64,000 bases of DNA, taken from assembly GCA_012931725.1 (NCBI GenBank), contig CM022953.1:59165354-59229353 (forward strand). Reading direction: 5' to 3'. Below are positions 21,933-33,185 of the stretch, piece by piece. The translations under genes were made by a program, and so were the position numbers. Below the pieces are notes generated by a model. It saw only the letters and a list, made by a program, of their open reading frames with translations. It ran no database searches and was not told where the DNA came from. The stretch is from Litsea cubeba. Its lineage: Eukaryota > Streptophyta > Magnoliopsida > Laurales > Lauraceae. Within the stretch, counting starts at the first letter, position 1; the number at the start of each line of letters is the position of its first letter.

Positions 21933-23955
21933 TGAAAGAAACTGCGATTCAGATCTGAAACTTCTCATAAAGAGACTACTATGGCTGATGCAAAGCATGA
22001 CAGATTTTTAAAAAATCTGATTTCTGCACTATGCAGCGGAAATCAGCCATAAAGAATTGCATAGAAACTCCATTAAATCATGATCAACATGTGTCCAATT
22101 AATAGAGATGATAGAAGACTACTACCTCGAAGATTTGTAGACTTCAAATCTCTGAAAAAAATAGATCCAAAGGCCCGAACTCAGACTTGCAATTTGCAAA
22201 CGAGTTGCTGGAATTTTCTGCACTAGTATTGCCTTTGATCTTCTCCTCTATCTCACTTCCAAATCTGATTGGCTAAGATGGTGGGATCTTAATCTAGGAA
22301 ACAAGAACTATTTCTCCAAGGGAAAAACTCAGACCTTAAGCTCTTATCTATCAAGAAGAGAACCTCTCCAAAGGGTTGGGCGTGTGGCTCTCTAAGTGTG
22401 CTACAAAGTGTTTCAAAAGGTGTTGGACGTCCAAGGGGGTATGAGTTTCTTTTATAGAAACTTTTGTGGAAACCTTTTCTATAAAGTTATCTATCCTTAT
22501 TCTAATTGATGTCCAAAAAGAAAAGACTTATTTCCTTTAAGAAACACTCCAATTAGAAAAGGAAACTAAAAGGAACTTTCCATACAATTAGTAATCCTAG
22601 TTGTAGAACACTTACTAATTTTAAGTTCCTAATCCAAAAAGGAAACTAACTCATAGGAATACTAATCCAAAGAGGAGTCCAACTTTCCAAGTAGAGAGTC
22701 CTACTCAAAATTGGAAACCTTACCCATGGAAATCCTATTATGGACGTCCCACATACCAATGCACACCATGGCCCACATACAATTTATCTAGAGTTAAATT
22801 CATGTATGCCATCAAAGGCCTATTTGAATTTAAACTCAAAATTATTTTTCCACTAAAATAATTCATCATCATGTTATCTAAACATCTTAGGAAACCATGC
22901 CAATCTTGGTAAGTGACTAGAGAAAGGACCAAAAGACATATTTGCCATTGGCTCCCAAAATGACCAAAATGTCCATGCTAAACCCATAGCAACATAAAGA
23001 CCATTTTAACCTTAACTCATTCCACTAAAGAGTTATGGTTGAACTCCAAGGACAAATATATAATATAATAAGCTCGTCATAAAATGACAGTTGTCTTCGA
23101 CCTACTAAGTGTAATGACCTGAATGCCCCTCTATGTAACATCCATAATCGAGTCAGGTTATCATATGTACTATCAACCTTCCCGATTACATCTAAACCTT
23201 AGAACTTCATATCCTTAAACATAATCATCATTCGAATATCATTCTCTTGATCCAGGGAGCGACCCACAAGTTCAATATTCATATGGAACATCCATATACT
23301 AAGATCTTAGATTTTGATGATTAATCGGATAATTCTAAGGGGACGATTATTCCATCATCAGATGGCATAGATTCTATATTGCATTTGCACATCCCAACTG
23401 ATCAAGACCGAGTACCCAAAATACAGAGTTGTTGACCCATGAAAAGAATCTCACCCATAGTGAATTAAAGCACAAGAACTTGACTTCGTCAGTTCATCCA
23501 CAAATGCTCAAGATTAAGAGCACCGGTCACTTAGTAGCATGAGGTGACTTGATCTCTTTTCTGTGATAGTACTATTTTAGAGATCACACCTACAATGGTC
23601 CTGTTCAATGCATGACACATGCACTAATGAGATAGATCCGAGAAAGCCCTCCCGTGACTTAGGTATGTCACCCTATAGGAGAGTATCTCATTATAACTTC
23701 TACCAAGATGAAGTGCCCAACTCCATCTTTCAGTTATGAACAAATATGATGTTTCCAGTTGTCCATGTATTAGACCTATCTGTGTGTAGACACCACACAC
23801 CTAATTCATTTACTAGAAACAATGGGCCTTACACAACCATACATATATACATGTTTAAGCATAAAAGAGTCTTTCCATTAAATAACCAGCAAATATCCAG
23901 TAACAAAAGATGAGAATGCAACTAGTGGGCTTTAGGGCATACACCAATCCCAACA
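21933..23955 (-). repeat. 5' LTR and promoter of the Angela-like element
   Basis: This 2023-bp LTR is nearly identical to 14258-16281. The minus-strand TATA box is CTATAAAAG at 22449-22457. Confidence 0.95.
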
Positions 23956-24758
23956 CTAACAGGCTATATATGGCAGGTTAGGGGGTCGGGTTTGGTTTTG
24001 ACCGTGTGACCCAACAAGCTGTATGTGAAATGTTGGGGGGATCAATTTTGGTTTTGATCTTGTGACCTAACAGGCTGTATGTGGCAAGTTAGGTTTTTGG
24101 TTTTGGTCTTGTGACCTAACAAGCTGTATGTGGCAAGTTAGGGGACCAGGATTTGGTTTGGATTTTTGCAAAATGTCAATTTCAAGATTTTGGCTCAATT
24201 TGGAAGATGAGGCTGGATGGTTTGATTTTTGGAAGCTCATGGGGCATGGAATTCTTTTTTGTATGGTCCAATCAACTCAAAAGAGGCATGGAACCATTTT
24301 TATATGCTCTTGGTAAGAGGGATTTCTCTTTGACTAAAAGCCCATTTTTTTTATTTTTTTATTTTGTGCCTAGGTGGTTACACCTGGCTCATATGGGCTA
24401 ACCCATGGGACCTTAAGCTTTTGAAATGGCTTAGATCTCATATGGTGTCATTTTTGTAAAGAATATCCAAAAATATCTCCTTTGGATAGAGAATATCTAA
24501 GAATATCTTTACTTGTAGAGAATATCTCATGTTCCCTTTATTTTGGGAGAGAATATCTCAAGATATCTTCCTTTGGAAAAGAATCTTTCATTGATCCTAT
24601 CTTTTGGGAGAAAATCTCTCATTTTATTTCTTTTTGGGAGAGAATCCCTCAAGATATCTTTCTTTTGGGAAAGAATCTTTCTAATTTCTTTCTTTTGGTA
24701 AGGTTACTAATTAGTAACACTTACCTCTTTCTTATTTTCTTCTTTGGTTTGCTCTCTT
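23956..24758. repeat. tandem repeats in the Tat/Ogre-like 3' region
   Basis: Two short-period arrays are seen. At 23956-24150, about four units of 50-57 bp share the core CTAACAAGCTGTATGTGGCAAG and a TTTTGGTTTTGAT spacer. At about 24460-24700, six or seven degenerate units of 30-40 bp share GGGAGAGAATATCTCAAGAT. There is no coding sequence. Tat elements often carry fast-changing repeats next to the 3' LTR. Confidence 0.75.
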
Positions 24759-24768
24759 CTATAAAAGC
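24759..24768 (+). promoter_or_regulatory. TATA box of the antisense gene
   Basis: CTATAAAAGC lies about 120-130 bp upstream of the first ATG (24889) of the plus-strand multi-exon gene, a normal plant TATA-to-ATG spacing. It is on the opposite strand to the element's own promoter. Confidence 0.6.
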
Positions 24769-24888
24769 AAAGAGGAGGTTGGATATCTTGCTCTTATTGC
24801 TTTCTTTTGCAACAATTCCAAGAGGGCTTCAAGACCAAGAGTTCTTCTTCTTCAAGATCTTCAAGACTTTTCTTCTTCTTCTCAATCA

Positions 24889-27800
24889 ATGTCTTCAAGT
24901 AAGTTCCCTTTTTCAAGAAAATCCCATTGTAGGAAAAAAAGTTCTTTTTTTTTGTTTCGTTTTTTTCTTTTTTTTTTTTTTCCACGTGTTTGCTTCTTTT
25001 TTTACACGTTTTTTTTTTCTTTCTTCTTTTTTTTTTGCATGTGTTTTTTTTTTCCTTTTGTGGGCCGTACGGACAGATCCGTACGGCCACGTGGCCTGTG
25101 GGCCAGCCCCTTTTCTTTCTCTCTTTTTTTTTGTTTTCTTTCTTTCTCCTTTCTCCCTTTTTTTTGAGAAAGTTTCTTTTCTTCTTTTTTTTTTTTGCTC
25201 ATCATGATAATGCATTTTTTTCGCAAACCAAGATGTTCATGCATGTATATTTTTTGTAAATTGAATTGTAGCATGATGTGATAGCATACCTAAAAGTTTT
25301 CGCAAATTTAGGAATTTGGAGCTCACAGCGATGTTGAGCCCTTCCTGATTTTGAGGAGACTTTGAGGTTTCGAAAGTTTGGAGTTTCGGAGCTCGCAGCA
25401 ACGTTGAGCCCATCTTCAAGCTTTCTATTTCTTTCGAGATAGTTCCTTTTCTTCGGAATTGCTCGGGCATCATGTCAAAATTTCACCAGATTTTTTTTTT
25501 AGTGAGATTCTGTCATTTTGATGTTTGATCTTTTTCTTTTCCATCCTTTGCAGGTGGTTCTTCCAGAACAAACAAGGGTAAAGAGCCTACTACAAGCGTA
25601 CCTCGTCGATCCGCTAGATCTTCTAATCCGGCCGCTCAGCAAGCCTTTGAGAAGGTCCAGTATGTTGAGAGAAACCTGGAAGAGTGCAACTCCCTCAACA
25701 GAGATGAGATGAGGCAGCGACTGATCGCTCTCAAGGGAGAGGAATTCTATAAGATCATGGTAAGTAGTCGTCCATGGGTGATGGGAGATCAGAGTGTTTT
25801 ACCCAAGCCTACCTTCTTCTTTGGTGATGCCGTCCCTGATGACATGACATACCAGAGGAGATGTTTTCAGTTTTCTTTCAGAGCAGATGGTGAGAAGAAG
25901 AATGTTGCTACCCGGTCGACGTTTGATCGCACCGTCTCGATCATGAGCCTTGCCCCCACGTGCTCTAAAAGGGAAGATCCTCCAAGCTAGGTGAGAAGGA
26001 CAAATGTAATCAAGACCGGGGTTTTTGTTGGCGGTTCTCCTGGATATACGGAGAGGTCGCCTGCTGACATGGACCTGTTGACGCCATCCAGCGGCTACCA
26101 GGGCTCTGATTATCCATCGGTCGATTTGAGACCGGTGGGCCTTCGTATTTTCAGCGGTGACAGCAGCAATTGGATAAAGCCTTTTCAACTTCATGGCCGT
26201 TTCAATGCTGACTCCGAGTGGAAGTCGTGGACTGATCGCGTCCTGCTGATTGGTGGCGCCGTTTTGAAGGAAGCCGGGATTTTTGATGCGGTCCGCGGCT
26301 TTAGGGAGACCGTAATCTTTTCTGACGAGGCCTTCATGGCTATGCTGGAATCATTCCTCCCACAAACCAATACCTTCGTTGTGACGAATGGTGAGATTGG
26401 TTTCTCTTTGATGGAGCTGAGCGCCATTACTGGATTGCCCATCCTTGGCAAACTCTATGAGGAGTTTATGCCGATCGACAGCGTCCTTGAGGAGCAGTCT
26501 GAGGAGTTCAGGCTTCTGTACTTTCAGCTCGTATCCTTTTATGATTTTTTGAAGGAGAAGGAGGGTTTGAAAGTTAGATCCAGCAGTTGGAAGAGTTCTA
26601 GCTCTTTGTTCCCCAACTTTTTTGATAGCAGGGAGTCTTCTGATAGTGTGACCCAGGAAGCCAGGGCTCAGGATCCAAGTTCAAAGAAGATCTTGGCTAT
26701 GCAAGAAGAGTTGAGAGATTTCTGTGCGAGTACAAATGCCATATGTCCTGACATTGCACTGCGGAGAGATCTTGCTGTTCACCTCACTTATTGGCTTGGT
26801 GAGGCTATTTTTGCTGGAGGAGATGGAACGCACATCAGGCCGCATTGTATTTTTCCGGCTTGTCAGATGGCGTTTGGAGAGCAGCTTGCTTTGGTGCCAG
26901 CTCTTTACTGCTACCTGTGTACCGAACTGCAGGCTGCTGCTTTTTTTGTTCGGCTTGGGTTCCCTATGAATAGGGTATTTTCAGCCCACATCTTTTATTC
27001 GTGGTACGTGTACCACTGTCCTGGCTTCCACCGGCTGGGTGCTGCACAGGATGATGATCCTTTGATGATTCGACTGGCTAAGGGCAAAGCCGTGTCCGAA
27101 TCACTTTTGTTTGCCCGCATGAGGATCCGACGGTTCAGGGACGTCGAAATGGGGCAGTCTTCAGTGAAGCTTTCTCCGGAGTTGCGGAAGAAGGCTTTTG
27201 ATTTTGGTGCCTCCCGAGACTCTACCAGAGCGGGGTCAGGAAGGCATTACTCCTTGACGAACGCAGAAAAGGAGTGGCTTTTTAGTATACGTGTCGGCAC
27301 GATGGTGTACCGTAGATATCTTTTCGTCGACATCCAGCCGTATGTACCCTCTCGTTTTGCTTTGCAGTTGGGTTTTTCTCAAGGCGTTGTTGGAGCGCCT
27401 TCAAGCATGGTGAAGCGCTTTAGAGGTTTACAAGACGGGAGAAAGGCATGGGCTTTCTATAGTGCTGAAGACACTACAGCCATGATCTCTTATCCTGTGT
27501 TGTTGACTTCCCGGACTGCCGGCTTTGCGAAGTGATTCGCGGAGAGCTTTTCGGCATATCGGGGGCTTTCCAAGAAGGAGCTTGATGTAAATCTGGCATC
27601 TGGAAAGGGCCTTGGAAAGTCGGATGGCGTCCGGCGAGAGGAAGTTTGGGCCTTCCTTTCTGGCGAAAAGCACAAGATAGGCTTTCTCGATGACTAGGGC
27701 GTCATTGGTTCTGAAGCTGTTCGAGAAATACCTGATGAGGCTTTAGAGCAGCTAGATTAGGAGGAAGCCGAACTTGGTGCTTGGATGCAAGCGGCGCAAA

Positions 27801-29469
27801 GGCAAGCTTCCGTGGAGTCTACTGGCAAGAGTAGACCATCCAGTGAGGAGTAAAGTGGGAAACCTGACTCTGACAGCGGGGCAGGTTCCTCTAAGAAGCG
27901 AGCCCGCAGGAGTAAGAGGAGGAGGAGTCATCATCGCAGTAATGGGCAGCATGAGGACTCTCCTGACTTGGAAGTCCCTCTTACTATCAATGAGGATGTG
28001 CCAGTGGATGCTGACGAGCCTCCAGAGAAGAGAAGCCGAGAAGAAGAGGCTGTCGGTAAAGGTATGATTCTTCCTTTTTCTCTTTCCATTTCTTTTCATG
28101 GGATTTTTCCATGTTCTGATTTGCTTCTTGTTTCTGCTTTTTCTTTTTTTTTTAGCAGAGGAAGACTTGGTGATGCCTGAGGTTCCAACAGATGAGGTGG
28201 TGACGGATCCTGTCGGGGCACGTGAAGAAGAACCGAGGGACTCTGGAGTGAATCTAGAATCTCCAATTGGTATGACTTCTTTTGCTTTCTTCTTCTTTTT
28301 TTTTTGTCTGTGACTTGGTTTGCCAACATTTTTTTTTCTTGTCAGCTGACTTGCAATAGGATTCCAATGACTTTGAACCATCGATGGATGCAAATGTTGA
28401 TTATGCTTCCGATGAGTTCATGGAGGAAGAGAGTCTTCCGCCAGTCGTCGAAGAAGGTATTTTGTAGTAATAACCCTGATAATGATTTTCAAATAGGATC
28501 ATATTCATACCTTTTTGTATTTCTTTGGCAGGTTTTGAGGTGACAGAGGAGAGTCCGTCGCTTCCTTCAGAACCAGAGCAAGAGATGCCAAAGGTCGATC
28601 CAGAGGTAGAAACTCCTGGGACCAGTTCTGACACTGTTGAGGAGATACCTCATGCTGAGATTCCTTCCCGAGCAGCTTCAACCGGAAAGAGTTCTTTTGT
28701 TACTCTTCCAACAGGTGATGACATGAGCAGTCGACCAACGGAGTTGGGCGAATCTTCAGCTGGGCCATCTCTTCTTTTTGCGAAGAAGGTCGTGGTGCGG
28801 GTTATGAGCTCTTGGATTGAGACTCTCCTTTCTGGACACTTAGATGCCGGATTTGGCATGATCCAGCATGTGCAGGAGATTCTCAGTGATGCCGAAGAGG
28901 CTAGTCTGGATGTCACAGGTGCCAGGGCGATCGTTGATAGGATCATTGACCTGGGTGACAAATGGTTTGAGGCCATGGGTTTAGTTGATGACTAGTTCTT
29001 CAAGGAGATGTTCCTGGACCCTGCTGATAAGGCTAAGTCTGACCTGAATGAGGCTACACAAAGGAGGAAGCAGATAGTCTGAGATAAGAACTTAGAAGAG
29101 CTAGCCATCATTGGGCTGACACATGACCTTAACATCCTTGATAGGGAGGTCGATGAGGCCGGGAAACATCTTGAGCATCTGCAGGCACAACTCGCTGCCA
29201 AGTGGGCTGCAATAACAGAGGCTCGCGACAGGGAGAGTGCTCTGATTCGCCGAGTTGCAGATATTGATCGAGTTCTTAAAAGGAAATCTCAAGAGAGCAA
29301 ACGATGGCAAACTGCTCGGGATAAGCTTCCCGGTGTAAAAGAAGGGTTACAGCCTACCCCAGCATCTCATGGCAAGTTCCTGAAGAAACGTGCCCTGGAA
29401 TCCCTGACGGCTGAGGCCAAAAGTTTGCTTGAGGAGCTGAACTCTTGGCTGGAGACCATTTTTGGCTGA
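24889..29469 (+). pseudogene. antisense five-exon gene with plant mobile domain and coiled coil
   Basis: This gene lies antisense inside the Tat/Ogre-like element. Proposed exons are 24889-24898, 25554-28061, 28156-28269, 28346-28456 and 28532-29469. All introns are GT-AG, and the last three are in phase 1. Exon 2 encodes a region like the plant mobile domain (PMD, aminotransferase-like), with FVVTNGEIGFSLMELSAIT and IFPACQMAFGEQLALVP, then a basic segment. Exons 3 and 4 are acidic. The last exon ends in a heptad-rich coiled coil (about 29100-29460). Eight in-frame stops (25988, 27533, 27695, 27758, 27851, 28357, 28993, 29080) break it, but no frameshift does. PMD proteins are known both as host silencing factors (MAIN family) and as extra ORFs of Tat elements. 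The role here is unknown. Confidence 0.8.
24899..25553 (+). other. intron 1 of the antisense gene
   Basis: The donor GTAAGT follows ten coding bases, and the acceptor is TTTGCAG. The intron has long T tracts (24945-25200), a GC-rich perfect hairpin (arms 25063-25073 and 25078-25088, 4-base loop) and a duplicated block around GTTGAGCCC (25320-25420). Poly-Lys or poly-Phe frames here are low-complexity artefacts. Confidence 0.7.
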
Positions 29470-29880
29470 GCTTCTGATTTTTTTGTAACAGAAACTATCC
29501 TTCTCTTCTTTTTTTTTTTGTACCACTTGTATTTTTTTTGTACTTTTTTTTTGTAGTGCTTGTGAACACTTTTTTTTTTGGTACCACTTGTATTTTTTTG
29601 GTACCTTTTTTTTGTAGTGCTTGTGAATACTTTCTCTTTTTTTGGCACCACTTATATGTTTTTGGTACTTTTTTTGTTTTCCCTACGCTCACTTAAATCT
29701 TTTTATGATAAGGTAATTGCTAAATGGGATGCACTTTTTTTTTGTTTTCCCTACGCTCACTTAAATCTTTTTGTGATAAAAGTAATTGCTAAATGGGATG
29801 CTCTTTTTTTTTTTTGTTTTCCCTACGCTCACTTAAATATTTTTGTGATAAAAGTAATTGCTAAATGGGATTTGATCAAA
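29470..29880 (+). repeat. tandem repeats downstream of the antisense gene
   Basis: At about 29510-29670 are two to three units of about 70 bp built on GTACCACTTGTATTTTTTT and GTAGTGCTTGTGAA. At 29677-29870 are three units of 68-72 bp starting TTTTCCCTACGCTCACTTAAAT. Long T runs separate them. This may be the 3' end region of the antisense transcript. Confidence 0.8.
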
Positions 29881-29950
29881 AGCTTGTCATTTTGTGAAAA
29901 TCTTTTGTCAAATGATTGTTTTGGCATGGGAGCCAGATTTTGTTTGTGCA

Positions 29951-30135
29951 TGGAAGCTGATTTTGGCATTGATAGCCAATTTGTGGCATTGATAGCCGGG
30001 TTTTTTTAAAGCCATTTTTTTTTAATTTTGTGGCATTGATAGCCGGTTTCGTTTTGTGGCATTGATAACCGATTCTGGCATTGATAGCCGGTTTTGGTGG
30101 CATCTATAGCCGTTTTGTGGCAATTATAGCCAGTT
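29951..30135. repeat. minisatellite of a GGCATTGATAGCC motif
   Basis: About seven copies of a 14-base core (TGGCATTGATAGCC and variants) with short spacers. The Tat/Ogre-like LTRs hold a related motif (GGCATTTATAGCCGATTT) in two or three copies. Confidence 0.8.
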
Positions 30136-30147
30136 TGGTTTTCAAAA

Positions 30148-30870
30148 ATGCAAGTATCGATTAAAAGTCGCCTCCCTGCTGAATGTTCTTGCAAGTATCG
30201 ATGGAATGTTGCATCCTTGCTCATTTGGTTACGAGTATCGATGGAATGTCGCATCCTCGCGGATTTGGGTGCAAGTATCGATGGAATGTCGCATCCTTGC
30301 TTTCAAAAATCTTGGTTTTGCGGGTACTGACTTGATGTCGTTTCCCCACGATTTTTAAAATTTGTGGTTTTCTCGAACCTTTGGGTTATGGATATCAACT
30401 AAAATGTCGCGTCTCCATGGTTTTTTAGGTTTTTTCAAACCTTTGAAATTTGGGTTGCGGATATCAACTGAAATGTTGCATCTCCACGGTTTTGGATTTT
30501 GCAAGTATCGACAAAATGTCGCTTCCCTGCGATTTTGGAAGTGTCGAACGTGGTTCGCATGCTTCCGATTTGTGCGAGTATCGACTAAGCGTCGCTTCCC
30601 CGCGGCTTTTTGAAAAATCTTTTTTTTTTGTTTAAAGACACGAGGGTCATAAGTTTTGACCTAAAACCATTTAGGCGGTAAAAGGTAGGGTAGACTAGGG
30701 TGGAAATCCCTGAATCCGGATTTTGTTTCAAACCATGAATTTTGAGTTCAAGAGTTGAAAATTTTGGTCAAGTTAGGGAAAGGTTCCTAAACTTGGATTT
30801 TTGAACAATGAAACGATGAAAGTAAGCATTGTTTAAATTTCTAGAAATTTCAACATTTGACATGAAAATC
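30148..30870. repeat. minisatellite with GTATCGAT...GTCGC units, then plain spacer
   Basis: From 30148 to 30615 about nine units of 40-75 bp share the pattern GTATCGAT, a short gap, ATGTCGCATCC. Many units begin GCAAG and end CTTGC, so each could fold into a short hairpin. From 30616 to 30870 I see no structure or gene. The integrase stop lies at 30871. Confidence 0.75.
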
Positions 30871-32200
30871 CTAAAACAGGTGGGTTTGGCGAGCGTGTAC
30901 CTGGAAACCGGTTTTGGCCGTACAGGCATTGCTCTTATCCAGTTGGGTAAGTCTTCTAGGGTAGTACCGCTTTAAGAACTTTCCGTTGATGGGCAGCATA
31001 CATCTGTCACCTTCCATGTTTAAGAGTGCGTATGCACCGTTGGAGAAAACCTTGTTGATGACGTAGGGTCCCTCCCGTTTTGGCTCAAATTTGCCTTTGG
31101 ACTTGTGAGCGAAGACCATTGGTCTTTTTACCACAAGAACCAAGTCACCCTTTTTGTAGGCGCGTTGCCTGACCTTTTTGTCGAAAGATCCTGCCATGCG
31201 TGCTTGGTAAAGTTCAATGCCTTGTTGAGCTTCGAGCCGTCTCTCATCGAGATTATCAAGCTCATGGAGTCACAATTTGACATTGCTTTCTTGAGTCATG
31301 TCATTTTGCAAAGATACCCTCAAGGAAGGAATTTATACTTCCAAGGGTACGACAGCTTCGCATCCATAGACCAAGGAGAATGGTGAGCTATGGGTTGGTC
31401 CTCGAACGGTGGTTCGATAGGCCCACAAAGCTTCAGACACTTTGCCGCTCCAGTCTCTTTTGTGACTAGAGACCATTTTTTTGAGGATTTTGCAGAGTGT
31501 CTTGTTGAAAGCTACTGCTAATCCGTTTGCTGCCGGATTGTATGGAGTCGAATGACAGCTTTGGATTTTGTATTTGTCGTAGAACCTGTAGAATCGATGA
31601 TCCCGGAATTGTGGTCCGTTATCATGAACGAATCTTTTGGGTATGTCGAAACGACAAATGATGTTGGTGCGCAGGAACTGAAGGACTGATGAGGTCTTCA
31701 TTTCGTTGAACGCAAATGCTTCTGACAACTCGGAGAAATAATCCGTAGCGGCGAAGATACAGCGATGACATTTGCTCAAAGGGGGAGAAATAGGACCTAT
31801 GATGTCCATACCCCAGGCTTCGAAAGGCCATGAAATCGCTGTATGATGTAGCCATTCTGGAGGAATGTGAATGTAATCTCCATGAACTTGGCATTGTTGG
31901 CAGCGATTAGCAAATTGCATCGCGTCAGCTACCATGGTAGGCCAGTAATAACCTAACCTTTTATCTGATCATAGAGCTTGGGACCAGCCTGATGAGCTCC
32001 GCAAAGACCAGCATGAACTTCTTTGAGTGTTTCTTCAGCCTCTTGTTGTGAGAAGCAGCGTAGAAGTAATCCGTTGAAGGATTTCCTGTAAAGGATTTTT
32101 GAAGGGATATCCAAATGAAAGCTTGGGGTTCGCCTTTGGATGCTTACCCGTTCTTTTGGATTTTCAGGTAGGATTCCAAACATAATGTAATCAATGAACA
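30871..32200 (-). pseudogene. Tat/Ogre-like integrase
   Basis: The zinc-binding part (HAGLCGAHQAGPKLY, then CQQCQVHGD) is split by a frameshift near 31955. The core has the first two catalytic Asp (WGMDIIGP and FVHDNGPQFR). The third position, normally Glu in this family (NGxAE), reads Val at 31513-31515 (ANGLAVAFNKTL), so the enzyme should be inactive. An in-frame stop lies at about 31333. The C-terminal region with FDKKVRQRAYKKGDLVL and GPYVINKVFSNGAY runs to the stop at 30871. Integrase following RNase H is the normal Ty3/gypsy order. Confidence 0.88.
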
Positions 32201-32219
32201 GATCCCTCCAGTCGCCGAT

Positions 32220-33185
32220 TCAAGTTTGAAGGATTGAAATCCGACTTCCAACCACTTGGTGGCATTCAGCAACTGCTTGGTGTGTGTTAAGAGGAGGAAG
32301 GATTCTTCTTTCGCACACTGTGATTTGCATGTTTTTCCCTTCCTGGATTGTCATAGATGCGGCAAGTCCAGCCAGGGCATCTGCACGTATGTTTTCACCT
32401 CTACGAATGTGGGTGATGTGACAGATGTCAAACTTTTGCAAAAGCGATTGTGCTTTGTTGTAGTAAGGCAGCAAATCTGGCTTCCTGACTTCAAATTTCT
32501 GATTCATCTGGTTGACGATCAGTTGAGAGTCTCCAAAGACTTCTAGCATGGTGATACTGGATTCGATGGCGAGTTCCAATCCTAGGATCAGAGCTTGATT
32601 TTCAGCTGCATTGTTTGTGTATGGTTCCAGTAGCGAGAAAGCGTGTGGAATCATGTATTTGTCGGGGCTAACAAAGAGGATGCCAACTCCCGAGATCAGC
32701 TGTCTTTTTTCATTTATCCTGGTTGCACCGTCAAAGTACATGTCCCAGGAAGCATTTTGTGAGAAAGTCTCCACATTATAGATTGGTTCGTCTGGGAGAT
32801 CATCCCTGAGTGGAGAATCTTTAGGCAATGGATGCTCTGCGAGGAAGTCTGCTAGAGCTTGCCCTTTGATTACCTTTTGTGGTACATACCTAATATCAAA
32901 TTGTGACAGAAGGATGGACCATTTTGCCAGTCGAGCATTGAGAGAACCTGCCTTTGTGACAAGGACCTTCAAGAGATTGACCCTCGAGACCAGGTAGACT
33001 GTGTTGGAAAGCAAGTAGTGACGCAGCTTTTGTACGGCGAACATCACTGCAAGACATTCTTTTTTGACTGGAGAGTAGCGATGCTCTGCACCTACTAGCA
33101 TGCGGCTGAGGTAATATAGAGCAGCTTCTTTTCTTTGATCATTTTCTTGCGCAAGTAGAGCTCCTAAAGAGTGATTAAGGGCTCC
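32220..33185 (-). pseudogene. Tat/Ogre-like RNase H plus archaeal-type RNase H
   Basis: The RT-linked RNase H (EHRYSPVKKECLAVMFA, LSQFDIRYVPQ, QALADFLAEHP) is followed by a second, archaeal-type RNase H. That domain has the acidic motifs MYFDGATR, NNAAENQALILGLE and FGDSQLIVNQM and ends in ENIRADALAGLA. The double RNase H is diagnostic of Tat-clade gypsy elements. The frame is shifted relative to RT by an indel near 33185-33195, and a TGA ends it at 32220. Confidence 0.88.

Larger units (their letters stand above)
14258..23955 (-). mobile_element. complete Angela/BARE-like Ty1/copia retrotransposon
   Basis: A 9698-bp element flanked by CTAAC. LTRs of about 2.02 kb, an initiator tRNA-Met primer site, a leader of about 1.6 kb, gag-protease and pol are all present on the minus strand. 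By eye the LTRs differ at about 20 positions, near one percent. Pol motifs (FLVLYVDDILLIGND, MKDLGEASYILGIK, HWTAVKHIFKYL) are those of the Angela/BARE lineage. The coding region has at least three frameshifts and one nonsense codon, so it is dead. The same LTR family occurs as solo copies at 40104 and 47548. Confidence 0.95.

Noticed and set aside
24794..25274. Lys-rich and Phe-rich frames on both strands
   Set aside because: They are translations of long T tracts in intron 1 of the antisense gene.
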